In this document: positions 1 to 10,891 of the stretch, piece after piece
Position numbering within the stretch: the first letter of the stretch is position 1
Layout of the letters: every line of letters begins with the position of its first letter
Source of the DNA: Endomychus coccineus
Lineage: Eukaryota > Arthropoda > Insecta > Coleoptera > Endomychidae
Direction of reading: 5' to 3'
NCBI GenBank assembly: GCA_958510875.1
Contig: OY294069.1
Location: 162,377,111-162,441,110, forward strand
Length of the DNA: 64,000 nt
The notes under the pieces: generated by a model
What the model was told of the DNA's origin: nothing
The model's database searches: none
What the model saw: the letters and a program-made list of their open reading frames with translations, nothing else
Translations under genes and position numbers: made by a program

Positions 1-1060
1 AACTTTGCCATTTCGGATCGAGTTGCATGAAAGAGGAACACACCTTTAAATTTAATTTCTATACGCTTTTTTTTTCAGGTATTAATTTCTGCAAATGTAA
101 CATTAGGCCGTCGTCTATTGCTCGGACTATAACCCCCAACGCAGGTATTCCGCATTGATAATTTCTCTATGATTTATTTCACGGTCCACCAACGCAAACT
201 ATAACACTGTACATGTTTACACATACATGACGTGATCGTGTACCGATTACAGATTCCACCCTTATCAGGAAGCTGCCATTTTGACAAACGCGTATAATGT
301 TAATGTATATAAACAAGGGAGGATGACACATACCTACATCTTCAACTTTTCTGTTCCAGTCAATTCAATTTATTTTAGAATGTTGATTGTTCCACTTCTA
401 ATATAACTATTTTAAAGAATATAAACAACAACGTGTATATAGCTGTTTTATTGTATGTCGGCATTGTTCAAATTACAATCACTAAAACATAATTTTTGTG
501 AGATTTACTTAATTGGTTTATTGTCTAAAATTAATTTCACATTTAAATAATGATACCTCGAATAATACGTAAAATTATGTTAACCATACTGTTTATTGTC
601 GCGTTTCATAATTAAATATCATGGGCCAAGGACAGTTCCTCCCTTGCTGCAATAGAATTTTGCATAAAATATTTTCCTGACCTTGTCAACGATTCTTGTA
701 ATACGGAATGGAAAATGGGACAGTATACACACACCGATAGGTAAACACTGTTTAGTTAAATAATTAGTGATTGCTCAATCACCATTAACTGTTGAATGAG
801 ATGTTACTTTCTCATTTGAAACACTTCCGTTGAGGCGGTTTTACGTAATCTATCTCATTTAACCAATGTTGCCAACTCGCTAAAATCACCTCACAGCTAC
901 AACGTATGACTTCTTCTATTTGTGCAGGGTATTATTTGTGAAACGAAATTTACCGATAATCAATACTTACCACATCACATCTAACTGAATATGTATAGTC
1001 TTTTAAACATTTGCTGGTATTGTAGCATCATTAAAATCAATTTATGATTATCATTATAGT
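1..1060. other. AT-rich DNA with no recognisable gene
   Basis: No open frame of useful length, no transposase or reverse transcriptase motif and no clear inverted repeat was seen here. A TATATAAA-like string near 305 has nothing supported downstream of it. Confidence 0.5.
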
Positions 1061-1072
1061 ATGGTGTCTATT

Positions 1073-1372
1073 CAAAAACCAAGCCAGAATTTGCTAAATA
1101 TTATGAAGAAATATTAACAAATTTCTGGTAGATGACGTAGATACGCAGGGCTCCAGAGACCCGGAAACACCCCCAAGTAATTTTTAGAGCATTGTGAGTG
1201 TCATAATGGTGATCGGCGATTTTGAAAACCCCCGAGAGCCAGAATTGTCATATATTATGAAGAAAAATTTAAAAATTCCCAGAAGATAAAGTTGATGTCC
1301 GATCTCCGGGTACCACCAGGTATTGCAGGAAAGTTTCTGCATGTCGTAATTATCATTGCGACCTTTATATCC
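1073..1372. repeat. Dispersed repeat related to the foldback in ALKBH2 intron 2
   Basis: About 1185-1290 matches the right arm of the foldback at 14746-15029: both read through GAAAACCCCCGAGAGCCAGA and then TATGAAGAAAAA. About 1300-1370 matches the reverse complement of 14668-14745, both carrying a GGTGGTACC block beside a CTGCAATAC-like string. The same family therefore occurs twice in the window with its modules rearranged. No coding sequence is evident. Confidence 0.6.
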
Positions 1373-1729
1373 TCTTTCGAACAGTTGACAAGCATACAAA
1401 AATTATTTTTAATGATATTCATGCATTTCCAAGGTGTCAGGACCCCCGGATACCCCGGGGAAGGTCCAAGGTGACCCCGGAGAATTTTTTTGACAGCATG
1501 TTCGTGTTCAGCGACCCCAAAAACCTCTAAGAAACCAATTCGAGTCTGTTTTTTCATTCACCTCAAAAAGTGCACTCAGCAAATTGCATTTGTTGTTTGT
1601 AGAAATGCAATACATTTCTTCCGCAAAATACAAACCCGGCACAAAAATTAAGTTAGCATTTCAGAAAGCCAAACAAGTCAATTAGGTAATGATTATGACG
1701 TAAAGATCTCAGAAAAAAAATGTTCAAAA

Positions 1730-2100
1730 ATGAAGCTTATTAACATAGAAGAAAGGCTCCTAAGTAATGAAGATTTTATAGGAAAAATTGTTCTTCAAAA
1801 TGCCATAACTACAGACACAGCGGAAAGAAAAATATTCGTGATTAAACACTATAAAGGAAAACATTGAAAGGAAAGTGTTATAATAGAAGCAGATCTGACT
1901 ATCTACAATCTACTAGAAAAAAAAGAAAGACTGTCAATTGGTTCGAAATGTTACAAATTTTTTGATCACATAAATGAGGTGAATCCAGTGCAATAATTGT
2001 TATATGAGTGAAGAACGTAGATCTGGAAAAACGATATGTAGAAAATGTGCTTGTAATAACAAAATGGAGGAATGCCAATCAGAAGAAGTTCAAATTGTAA
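1730..2100 (+). pseudogene. LINE ORF1 (gag-like) remnant with degenerate zinc knuckles
   Basis: From an ATG at 1730 the frame reads like a LINE ORF1/gag protein. It includes NEDFIGKIVLQNA, a later RLSIGSKCYKFFDHIN stretch, and after a frameshift near 1993 a cysteine cluster (CNNC then CRKCACNNKMEEC). The cysteine spacing recalls tandem CCHC knuckles, but the histidines are replaced. Stops interrupt at about 1866 and 1994. In Jockey- and I-type LINEs ORF1 binds RNA and forms the RNP. This is a dead copy, and no matching RT follows it directly. The family assignment rests on motif pattern only. Confidence 0.5.
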
Positions 2101-2873
2101 GTATGCGGCAGAAGTCTTAAAACTACCAAACATAGATTACAATGACCATGTATATGACAGCGCAAACTCGTCATTCTACTCGTTCTGTTGTACACAAGCA
2201 AATCTCAGCTGTTCCAGCAGCGCTTAAAGAATGAGTCAGAGAAGAGTATCAAGATTCATTTTCTTTATACCGAGTGTGGGTTGTATGTTTAATATTCACG
2301 TATTTGACTGATGTGATTTAATGAATGAATATCGGCTGAAACATTGTTAATTTTGAATTCAAGGTAAAGTTTAATACATTACATTAGTAAAAGGTTGTCT
2401 TTTATATTTTATACATATGTACAAATAGGTTATGTTTGGCTTCAACATAGTAAATACAGAAATTTTGTTATTTCCATAGTTTGAACGAGCGGTTTCGTAT
2501 AGTTTTTAGTGATAGTTGCAATTGGTTAATATGAACTTTACGGACCTTTCAACAATATGAAAGCATTAGACATAAAGTTTTATTTTCCAATCAGTAGGTA
2601 CTATAACTCTTTATTTTAACATACCAAATTAATTATCTTTCTTTATGCATTGCTTGATAAAGTTTGCTGTTAATTTTAATTAATAAAACCCGTGCTATTC
2701 CCAAACTAATCTATACTAGTAAAATTCGTTAAGATTCTAATAATGCTCTTGTAACTAATTTTTCATCCCAAATATTCTTGATCAATGAGTTATTCATTAT
2801 AATATGACTTCCGGGTATTGAATTCCAAATTGAAATCCGTAGATTATTAACATCGTTCCTGCTAGGTACCACT

Positions 2874-3856
2874 CACGGTCGTATATACAGGTCTGGAAAC
2901 TCGGGGCTGTTTCCTATGTGAGAAGTGAGTCCGCTAAGCGTCGACTGTCGCGTAGTACCTAAAGACGTCACGTAAGAGTATCATAAAAGGTGTCACGTAA
3001 GAGTATCATCTTGATCTCTATGAAGAGTATTCTGTGACAACTGTCAGTTGACTTGTAAACACCACGGTCGTAGTAGTAAACAAGGAATACCTGCGTTTTT
3101 AGAAACAAATTACGAAATCGTGCATTGTGCCGAAATGCAAAACGGGGTACAAAAGTGTAAAGCAAGAAACTTTTGTTTTTAAAGAGCCGAAAGATGCGGA
3201 AATGCGAAAAAAGTGGATGCTTGCGATTCCGGATAGAAATCGTTTTAACTAGGTCTTTTATGAAGTTATTTTTAAGGTGAGTTTGACAAGAGTAACAGTT
3301 ATATTCCTTACTCAAATCAGAATAGTATATATTGCGTTACGAGAAAAATTGGCAGTGTCAACATAGCCGAGGTTTCCGGACCCGTCGAGTGTACTGTACC
3401 GGAGGTTTTAGTGTATAATGTATATATTGTAAACATAATGAAAGACAACATACTAAACTAGTATACATGTATTTTGATTGTAATCCTAATTTAATTAAAA
3501 AAATGTTTATATGCGATCGATTATTTTCATACATTTCCTTTTTAAATTACTACCAAAAAAAGCCTTAGATAATAAGTACATACTCCGGAAAGAATGTGTT
3601 TTAACGAGCTCATTTATGTGTGCGGAAAAGGGGAAGTTATTTTTAAGGTGAGTAATACATTCTGACAAGAGTAACAGGTCTATTCCTCTCTCAAATCAGA
3701 ATACTTAGTAACACTGCTTGCGATTCCGGGAAGAAATCGTTTTACCACTTCGTGATCCAAGCGCTAGCTAGTGGCTGAGCGAGGAACTACGAGTTTGGCG
3801 GCGCGTAAGAGACTCATGTCAACCATAGAGTTTCCAGACCTGTATGTACGACCGTG
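2874..3856 (+). mobile_element. P-like DNA transposon (THAP-encoding), 983 bp, with 8-bp target duplication
   Basis: The ends are inverted repeats of about 29 bp that start CACGGTCGTATATACAGG on the left and mirror on the right with one mismatch. The element is flanked on both sides by GTACCACT (2866-2873 and 3857-3864). Termini starting CA, 8-bp duplications and an internal THAP domain are P-superfamily traits. The interior has a degenerate direct duplication: GAAGTTATTTTTAAGGTGAG recurs near 3260 and 3635, and GCTTGCGATTCCGG near 3220 and 3716. The catalytic part is missing, so it is non-autonomous. A related fragment lies at 15894-16157. Confidence 0.8.
3121..3252 (+). pseudogene. THAP zinc-finger N-terminus of the P-like transposase
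   Basis: The frame gives CIVPKCKTGYKS, then FVFKEPKDAEMRKKWMLAIP, ending in TAG at 3250. This matches the first half of a THAP (C2CH) DNA-binding domain: C-x4-C, an F-x-F/P block, and the conserved RKKW tryptophan. The second C and H of the finger are absent. Just upstream, ATT at 3109 sits where the family ATG would be, so the start looks lost. THAP fingers bind the ends of P elements and are also found in host THAP proteins; the flanking inverted repeats favour the transposon reading. Confidence 0.65.
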
Positions 3857-3893
3857 GTACCACTACACCACATGGCACTAATACCTGATCTGC

Positions 3894-3923
3894 CCATAGT
3901 CAAAGGGTATACTTTGACTATGG
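3894..3923. repeat. Perfect 12-bp hairpin
   Basis: CCATAGTCAAAG and its exact reverse complement are separated by 6 nt. CTTTGACTATGG recurs near 28221, so this may be a terminus of a short dispersed element. Confidence 0.6.
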
Positions 3924-3984
3924 ATCAGCCTAAGCCCAAGTTACAATTGAGGTAATAATAGTAACATCTCGGAAAAATCCGAGA

Positions 3985-4330
3985 ACTTAACTGTCTGTTA
4001 GTCTCGATGCTCATGCAATTATTTTTCAAGCAGAAATACATATCATAGAGTTGAATGCACAAGAGCTAGAACAAAGGCAACGTTCTCGCGGAATGATAAA
4101 AAAATTCTTTGGCAGCCAAACGACTCTCCAAGCGATTGTCTCTTAACGTTGCGAACGGAACTGTCAAAAAGTTCTTGCTTGCGTAGGCGATAAGAACAAA
4201 GTGACTAATCTGGACACCCGGCAATTCGGCCCACCGGTCATTTCGGAAAATTAGCAGACAGGAGGGTGCAGCTTAAATTTATCGAACCGTTACCAGTCCA
4301 TGACATATCTGCAAGCACAGCTGAAATACC
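3985..4330 (+). pseudogene. Degenerate LINE RNase H domain
   Basis: A frame near 4026 reads FQAEIHIIELNAQELEQRQR, close to the FQAEV..I..CA helix of LINE-type RNase H. SQTTLQAIVS follows, standing for the usual SDSQAALxAI block. The catalytic aspartates are not preserved and stops interrupt the frame. It is an old fragment lying between the P-like and hAT elements. Confidence 0.4.
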
Positions 4331-4798
4331 TATATCATCCTGTAGAAAGTACCTTGAATAACATTTAATGTCAACTACATCTGAGACAACAGGCTGGCCC
4401 CATCAATTTTTCCATATTTGCCAACATATTTATCAAATTTCATAAGAATCCGGAATTCTGCACTTAGATATTTTAGTGAAATTGTTCGAAGTTCTTTGTA
4501 TTATAACTAAAGGGCGGAATATATGCAAAGTGCATATATTTGCATATTTTGCATATTTTTACAAATTTCATAAAAAATTGCATATTTATTTTTCGGGAAA
4601 AATAAAGTTTGTGTGCATATTTTCATGTTTTTCATTTTATCAAAAGATTAACTGCGACCCTTGCAGATAATTGAAATAATTTAAAAGGTGGGTAGGTTTT
4701 ATTATTATATGGTTAATGGACCCATTTTATTATTATATGGTTTATTGCCGGCATTTATTGGATGTTTAGAAATTTTCAAGTAATCAGCTTGCCTAATT

Positions 4799-4958
4799 CA
4801 CCGAACAGAAACAAGACAAGAAGGTTCACTTGAAGCTGGTGGTGCCAAGTCGTGTTCGGTGGTAGTAAGTATTGTCACCGAACAGAAACTTGCTTTTATA
4901 GTTCGGACTTCAAAGTACCGACGCCAAGTGAACCTTCTTGTCTTGTTTCTTTTCGGTG
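4799..4958. mobile_element. 160-bp foldback MITE nested in the hAT element
   Basis: The ends are near-perfect inverted repeats of about 32 bp, reading CACCGAACAGAAACAAGACA on the left and mirrored at 4926-4958 with one mismatch in the overlap examined. The flanks CCTAATT (4792-4798) and TCTAATT (4959-4965) look like a 7-bp target duplication with one change. It therefore inserted after the hAT element. Confidence 0.75.
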
Positions 4959-5075
4959 TCTAATTGGAGAGCAAATGTGGTCTCTTCTTTTGCATTCATA
5001 TTGTATAGTTTAGTTTGTCGATAGATTCCAGTGTGAAAAGAGTGATTTCGAAAATATTTATTTCAAACGCCTAAA

Positions 5076-6335
5076 ATGCCGAAAGCCGCTTAGTGGATTA
5101 AAAATTTTCCTGAGTTGGAGTTTAGTGGGGATAAAGTGTTTTGCAAAGTTTGTGCCAAAATCATTGTTTGTGAAAAGAAGTTCCAAATTGATCAACACTT
5201 GAAAACAGCTATGCATAAAGCTAAGTTGCAGAAAAATAAATCTGTGCCTGTTCAGCAGTGTGTGCAGACCGCATTTCAAAATGTCAAACCAAAGAGTGAA
5301 AATGAGGTGTTTCATCAAGACTTATGCAAAGCTTTAGTCGCAGCAAATATACCTCTGAAGAAACTGCAAAATACACAATTCAGAGATTTTTTGCAAAAAT
5401 ATTGTTATCAAAACATCCCTGACGAATCCACACTTAGAAAAAAGTATGTGCAAACAGTATACGAAACCGTAATGGAAGAAATAAAAGTTTCACTGGGCGA
5501 TGAACATTTTTATATTATTGTTGATGAAAGCACAGACTCATGTGGTCGATATATTGCACATCTTATTATTGGAGGGCTTCAAGAAAATGAGCCAGGGAAG
5601 CCATATTTAATATCTTCTAAACAGTTAGACAAAATAATAATGTGACCGTAACTCGATTTATTCAGCAGTCTCTATCAAATTTTTTTTACCAAATCCAGTT
5701 CCAGTAGAGAAGTTTTTAGTGTTTTTGTCTGACGCAGCGCCGTATATGGTTAAAGTAAGCCAAAACTTGAAAATATTTTATCCCAATATGGCATATGTTA
5801 CTTGCCTTTTACACGGGATAAACAGAGTTGCAGAACAGCATATCACTTGGTGAACAAATTAATTTCAAATGTAAAGAAAGTGTTTTTGAAAGCACCTCTA
5901 AGAGTGCAGATCTATAGAGAGAAATTGCCAGGAGTTAGTTTACCTCCAGAGCCCGTAATTACACGATGGGGAACATGGATTAAGGCCGCGATATTCTACG
6001 CAGACCATTTTGAAGCCATTAAAGACATAGTTTTAGATTTAGAAGACAATTCACAGTGTGTAGTGCAAAGTCAAGCAGTATTCAAAAATGTAAATTTAGC
6101 TAAGGAACTTATTTTTATTAAGGTTAATTTTAGTTTTATACCAGATATAATAACTTCGATAGAAAGTAGGAATATGAGTTTAAGAGAATCAATTCATATT
6201 GTTGAAACTTTTTCCGACAAATGCAAAAAAGTTCCCGGTAGATGTTGAAAGATCTTTTTCTTTGTACAAACATATTTTTACAGACAGAAGGCAAACACTT
6301 TTATTGGAAAATTTTGAAAGATATATATCGTTATA
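5076..6335 (+). pseudogene. Broken hAT transposase
   Basis: ATG at 5076 is followed by a TAG six codons on. The reading then continues as WIKNFPELEF and a zinc-finger-like block: FCKVCAKII with two cysteines, then FQIDQHLKTAMHK with the histidines, as in BED fingers. IIVDESTDSCGRYIAHLIIG matches the catalytic-core start of this hAT group (DEST motif). Further frames at 5650-5830 and 5850-6240 keep LPPEPVITRWGTW. The tail near 6243 reads DVERSFSLYKHIF, part of the C-terminal dimerisation domain. Frameshifts near 5645 and 5820 and an internal deletion near 6235 inactivate it. The group resembles CGG-repeat-binding-protein-like hATs. Confidence 0.75.
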
Positions 6336-6587
6336 AATGCATTTTATACTATTTCAGGTTAAAAATTTTACCTATTATATTTTTCTTTTAATTTTACGTA
6401 AAATAAATAGTTTTTGTAAGAGTCGGCGTTTCTTTATTTCCATTTTTCCATGTTATATTCAAGGCATATGATTGCATATTTTGACAAATAAATGCATATT
6501 GTTGCATATTTCAAAGAAAAACTATGCATATATATGCGCATATTTTAACTGAATTGACGTGCATATATTCCGCCCTTTAATTATAAC

Positions 6588-7190
6588 GGATAATCACAGA
6601 ATTAATCGAGCAATGTTTGCTAGTATGATATCTGAATGACAAACAAAAGTCTTGCTAAAAACCAGGTACAAAACTAGAAATGTGTTCTCGCTTGGAGTGC
6701 GTGGCAAAGTCACTCTTCGCAAATCATTTGATTTGATTACTGAATTTTATATAATTGTTAAATTCTTCGCTTAAACCTAAAAGCTCGTATTACGAGCACG
6801 GACAGTGGCGCACGGTTTAACAAGCTTACAATTTTACCTGATATTTGGATTTAATGATATGCGTTTACTAAAAAAGCGGCATTTGTCTATTTAATGGTTG
6901 TCATAAAACCGACTATTCTTGTGACAAAAACAAAAGTATAATGTATTTTATAATTTAATTCGTTGAAATAGGTCAACTCTCACTTGGATGTACAGATGCA
7001 ACAATCGAATGTACTTGTAAGATTACATAATCAATCGTCATTCGTATAAACATGCATTCACACCTATCGTAAACTACATAATTTTCTTGACATTAGTCAT
7101 TTATATTTAACAATGCTTTCCTTTTAAATTTCTCCTAATCGTGATGTGTCCCAGCTATAGAGAGATTGATTCAAGATCGTTCATTCATCA
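6588..7190. other. No gene seen
   Basis: AT-rich spacer between the hAT and mariner insertions. No motif or repeat was recognised. Confidence 0.4.
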
Positions 7191-7217
7191 ATCTTCATCC
7201 GTAACAGGATCGATATA

Positions 7218-7986
7218 CGAGGGCAAGGTGAAAAACTTATTGTATTTCTCAACATAACCTCCTTGTAGCCCGTTACTTCGTCCAACGTTTTTCTCATTTT
7301 TCGATCCCTTCCAAATAATACGATTTCCGCAATCCTTCAAAATAGGCGTTTGTTTCAGTGATGACCTCATCGTTTCCTCTGATCCAATTCTTCAAGTTTG
7401 GAAATAGATAAAAATAGCAGGGAGCCAAATCTGACGAACGAATTCGTAGCGCAATTCATGCAATTTTGCCATTGCTACTGCGGTCATTGTGCACCGGTGC
7501 GTTGTCCTGGTGGAAGAGCACTTTTTCTTTGCCAAATGCGGCCGTTTTCGCTTCAAATCAGCGTCGAATCGATCCAACAGCTCTACATAAATACGCCGGT
7601 GATCGTTTTGCCCTTTTCAAGGTAATCGATATGAACGATACCGTATGCATCCCAAAAAACGGTCGCCATGACTTTGTTGACAGATAAACTTACTTTGGCC
7701 TTTTTCGGCTTCGATTCGCCAAGACAAGTCCACTGTTTGGACTGTTCTTTGGTCTCTGGTTTGTTGTGATGGATCAATGTTTCGTCCACGGTTACGAACC
7801 GGTGCAAACAGTCCTTCTTATCGTGCTTGAACATCTCCAAACATTCCTCTGAAGTTGTCACACGGTCGCGCTGGTGTCAACAGAGAGCAAATGTGGCACC
7901 CATCTGGCAGATAGCAGATGTCACATGGAATTTTCGATTGTGACACCATCTGTTTTATTTTTCAGGGTCTTTTCACCTTGCCCTCG
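7218..7986 (-). mobile_element. Deleted mariner element, 769 bp, TA-flanked
   Basis: The ends are CGAGGGCAAGGTGAAAA at 7218 and its reverse complement ending at 7986, with TA on both outer sides (7216-7217 and 7987-7988). That fits mariner chemistry. Full mariners are about 1.3 kb; this copy lacks the N-terminal third of the transposase. A second, more decayed mariner lies at 26001-26730 with a similar 3' end. Confidence 0.85.
7226..7861 (-). pseudogene. Mariner transposase fragment
   Basis: Reading leftwards, the frames give TTSEECLEMFKHDKKD, FVTVDETLIHH (first catalytic D in VDET), ETKEQSKQWTCLGESKPKKA, KVMATVFWDAYGIVHIDYLE, then RFDADLKRKRPHLAKKK and AVAMAKLHELRYE, ending in SLKQTPILKDC and a YVEK tail. 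This is the canonical mariner order. Frameshifts separate the blocks near 7580 and 7500, and much of the second and third catalytic region is lost. A typical transposase of this family is about 345 residues. No function is expected. Confidence 0.85.
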
Positions 7987-8189
7987 TACTATGAAAAGTA
8001 CAATCATGTGGAATTTGATGATAGAAATGTTTGCAATTCTGTGAGCCGTTGAATAAAATGACAGGAAATCTGCAGCAACAGTGTCTTGTGGATTTATAAC
8101 CAGTGTTTTTGAAACACGTACTATAGCACAGACAAGCACTCCTTTGCAACATCGGCAAATCATTGTAGATGTATTGTTTGGATGCCTGG

Positions 8190-8640
8190 GCTCATTTTCA
8201 TAATGGACTTGTCTTTACTGGCATAAAAATTCAATATCGTATCTTCAGATCTTTTCGAGCTATAGAGCAGAGATATCCGTCGAAATACTCGACGCTATTC
8301 GCTTAGTTTCGCGCACCGTTCATTGCGCTAACTATCTGGCCGATTGTAGAGAGAAATAGTGCTGAAGAATCGAGCTCACCCAATTATACAGCGGCTCGCG
8401 CTTTTGATCGTCATATGCGACGTAGCGAACGAAGTATTCCCTCATTTGGGCTCATACAGCACGTTGTTAGTTTCTACATAGCGGTCGAACGGTGACTCCT
8501 TAAGCCCAGACAGACCGAGGGTCGCGCTCTAGATTGGCTCATCTGAAAGACGCAGTGAACATAGCGAACGAAGTCTTTTCTCCTTTTTACATACTCACTT
8601 AGCCAGAGGTCGTGCAATCTGTCTACCTAGAATTAATTGT
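8190..8640. repeat. Non-coding dispersed repeat (relative at 20150-20350)
   Basis: Both loci share a CACGTTGTTAGTTTCTACAT-like / TACGTTGTTGGTTTCTACCT-like block. They also share a following GCGC-rich GATTGGCTCAT / TATTGGCTTAT block, a GAAAGACG string and CATACTCACT-like / CACACTCACT-like ends. The repeat is relatively GC-rich for the window. No open frame is present. The element type is unknown. Confidence 0.45.
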
Positions 8641-8800
8641 GGTGGAATAATAGACTAGATTTCCATGAGCACCGACCATGAAAATGTCTACAGGAAAGTG
8701 AGAAATCGTCCAATCATCTACGATGCACTAGGGAGGTCAATAAATTCGTAAGTATGACATCAACATCCAAACGAATATCCTCTCTGTAGAAAATATATTC

Positions 8801-9238
8801 TTGAGTTTTGGTTTCATTCAAGTACTAGATACACAATTGCAAAATAAATGGAACGTTCGCTGGAGAAACTACAGCACCACAAGTAGTAAAAATTTCTGTA
8901 AATTTCATCTGTCAATACCATCAAAACCCTGGTTCAGCCAGCTTTCACTCAACAGAAACGAAATCACAATTATATCGAGAATAAAATTCAACCACGCTCT
9001 TTTTCCCGCACATTTACACAAAATTGGATTATGTGAAACTCCCGTATGTAACTGCGGGGAGTATGGAGATTTGTATCATATAATTTTTGGCTGTGAATTG
9101 AACAGAGTTAATTCCGATTGGTTAATAACACAATTGAGATCCCTTGGTTGTGAGGAACCCTCCGTATTTCTAAAGAACTCCGTGGAAATTTATCGCACTT
9201 TCTATAAATTCTTGCATAAATCGAAAATTAAAATATAA
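8801..9238 (+). pseudogene. LINE ORF2 C-terminus (I/R1-like) with zinc-binding motif
   Basis: The frame holds PSKPWFSQLSLNRNEITIIS, RIKFNHALFPAHLHKIGLCE and then CNCGEYGDLYHIIFGC, a C-x-C...H...C motif found after the RT and RNase H domains of many LINE ORF2 proteins. It ends with a natural TAA at 9236, and the following bases to about 9400 look like 3' UTR. Everything upstream of this tail is missing, as expected for 5'-truncated target-primed insertion. The clade is inferred from this tail alone. Confidence 0.65.
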
Positions 9239-9475
9239 AGTCTAGACGAAGTAGGATCTGTAGGACTCGTATCCTTTCCTCTCTCATATATGTGTTTCCG
9301 TGGCCTTCCATCTGTCCAAATGCCCTGATCGGTCCCAGGGCGAGAAGTGTGTCTGTTACCTCTCCCTAATCCTGGTGGTAATTGTGGAATTAATTTCATG
9401 TTGCTTTAGCTAGCCCGAACGTCCATTTCAAAACTACGTGGCAAATGACCTAGTCAGATTGTCAGTTCCCCATTT

Positions 9476-10060
9476 CTAAATCCTTGGCCCAATTATTGCA
9501 TCGACATGTCGCTGTTTTGCTCCTCTGGCTTCAGTGGATGTTATAGTGGCTCTAGAGGAGAAAGCGGTATCAAATGTATCATCCGTGAAGCTGTAAATAA
9601 GACAGTAGGTCACTTCCAACAGATCCTTGATATGAAACCGAAACAAGTTGGTGTCAACAACATCCCCGTGGAACACCAGTGTTGATAGACATTGTATAGG
9701 ATGAGACTGTCAACCACCACATGAGGAGAAACTCGATGTTAAACGACAAAGTTGTAGCGGCACACCTTATGACGGAATTTTCCCAAAAAGGCATTGGTGC
9801 GAGACTAGATCGAGAAGCTTTGGAGATCTCCAATGCTACAGGTAGAGATTCCTCATATTTCAACGGATGCCTGCCGTGAAAGCCTCATTACCGATGTTAA
9901 TTGCTTTCTCACTGCTTTAAAGACCACAGATATTAGTACAATGGATCTATAATTATAAGAAAATCTTCTTTCCTTTTGGAATTGGTTGAACTCTAGGCTC
10001 TCTTTCAGCAGGAAGTAATCATCAATAGATGTTGGTCCTAATTTCATTCTGCTACCTTTT
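9476..10060 (-). pseudogene. Jockey-like reverse transcriptase fragment, heavily decayed
   Basis: On the minus strand the pieces are: YNYRSIVLISVVFKAV (a changed NYRPIALTSVISK), PVALEISKASRSS (a changed VALDISKAFDR, RT motif A), SINTGVPRGCC (a changed INAGVPQGS, motif B) and IYSFTDDTFD (a changed YADDT, motif C). The order is correct for an RT palm. Frameshifts and stops separate the pieces and two catalytic aspartates are altered. A relative lies at 56530-57000 on the same strand. Confidence 0.6.
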
Positions 10061-10800
10061 ACGATCCAGGTTCATAGTTTAGGTTCATTACCCACCTTTA
10101 TTCTATCTCGGTAATCACATTTCGTGCGGAATCTCTGGGCAAAAAAAATATCGAAACGTTTGAACAATTGGCTTGGGAACCCCTAAATACACTACAGAAG
10201 TATAACTTCAAGATCTTCAATTGAGGTTATGTGACATCAATAGGTATACCAGAATCAGGCATTAAGAATAAATACCTGTTGGGAGGCGCCCGTCCTCTTG
10301 ATAAGCTTTCACTTGTTTCCTGTAATAGACAGAGAAAACAAAATGTCACAGAATGAATAAGGAACGATTAAATTACAAATGTTCGCTTGATGGAAATAAT
10401 ATCAGGATTATATTACGTTTTACGTTTACAACATGAAAATTGCAATTATTATAGTTCCCTTTTTATATTTCCATTCCAGCACGAGACAAGGTAGCACTGG
10501 CTTATGAGGTTACCATGCTATTGTTTCTCGAGTCAAGCACATATCCAAATGAAAATTTAAATGAAAAACTCGATTTGTATATTTTCAACGTAATTTAATA
10601 AGAATTGCTAGGCTGTTCTTGTTCGATCAATCTGAACTGACACTAACTTTCTCCCGTTCTTTCCCTTTTACATTCATCAAATTTTCAATTTCGAATCTAA
10701 CCGCGATTGAGTAACAAACAAACTTGGCGGCTGAGCCATTCATCCCCTTCTCCGAAAACGAATTAACTTTGCCCTTTGAAAGTTCTCGAAAATTTCATTA
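10060..10800. other. Upstream region of ALKBH2, no gene seen
   Basis: No coding frame or repeat was recognised. It may hold promoter-distal control sequence of the adjacent gene. Confidence 0.35.
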
Positions 10801-10878
10801 TATAAAAGCCGCAAAACTTGGTATTTATGAATTTTTGCAACAAATTTTATATACACGTATCAGACAAAATTCAGTTCG
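10801..10878 (+). promoter_or_regulatory. Possible core promoter of ALKBH2
   Basis: TATAAAAG at 10801 and TATATAC at 10849 precede TCAGTTCG at 10871, an arthropod initiator-like sequence. The coding ATG follows at 10892. The TATATAC to TCAGT spacing is somewhat short for a classical TATA/Inr pair, so this is only suggestive. Confidence 0.3.
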
Positions 10879-10891
10879 GTAAGATTGTAGA

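Larger units (their letters stand above)
4508..6579 (+). mobile_element. hAT transposon, 2072 bp, with perfect ends and 8-bp target duplication
   Basis: The terminal inverted repeats begin TAAAGGGCGGAATATATGCA and are exact over 20 bp. The 8-bp duplication ATTATAAC lies at 4500-4507 and 6580-6587. Subterminal zones at both ends are dense in TTGCATATTT-like repeats, a usual arrangement for hAT transposase binding sites. The inside carries a broken transposase (5076-6335), and a 160-bp foldback is nested at 4799-4958. The preserved ends suggest it could be mobilised if a source of transposase existed; this copy cannot supply its own. Confidence 0.9.

Noticed and set aside
2968..3315. 115-codon minus-strand open frame
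   Set aside because: It lies antisense to the THAP fragment inside the P-like element and has no motif.
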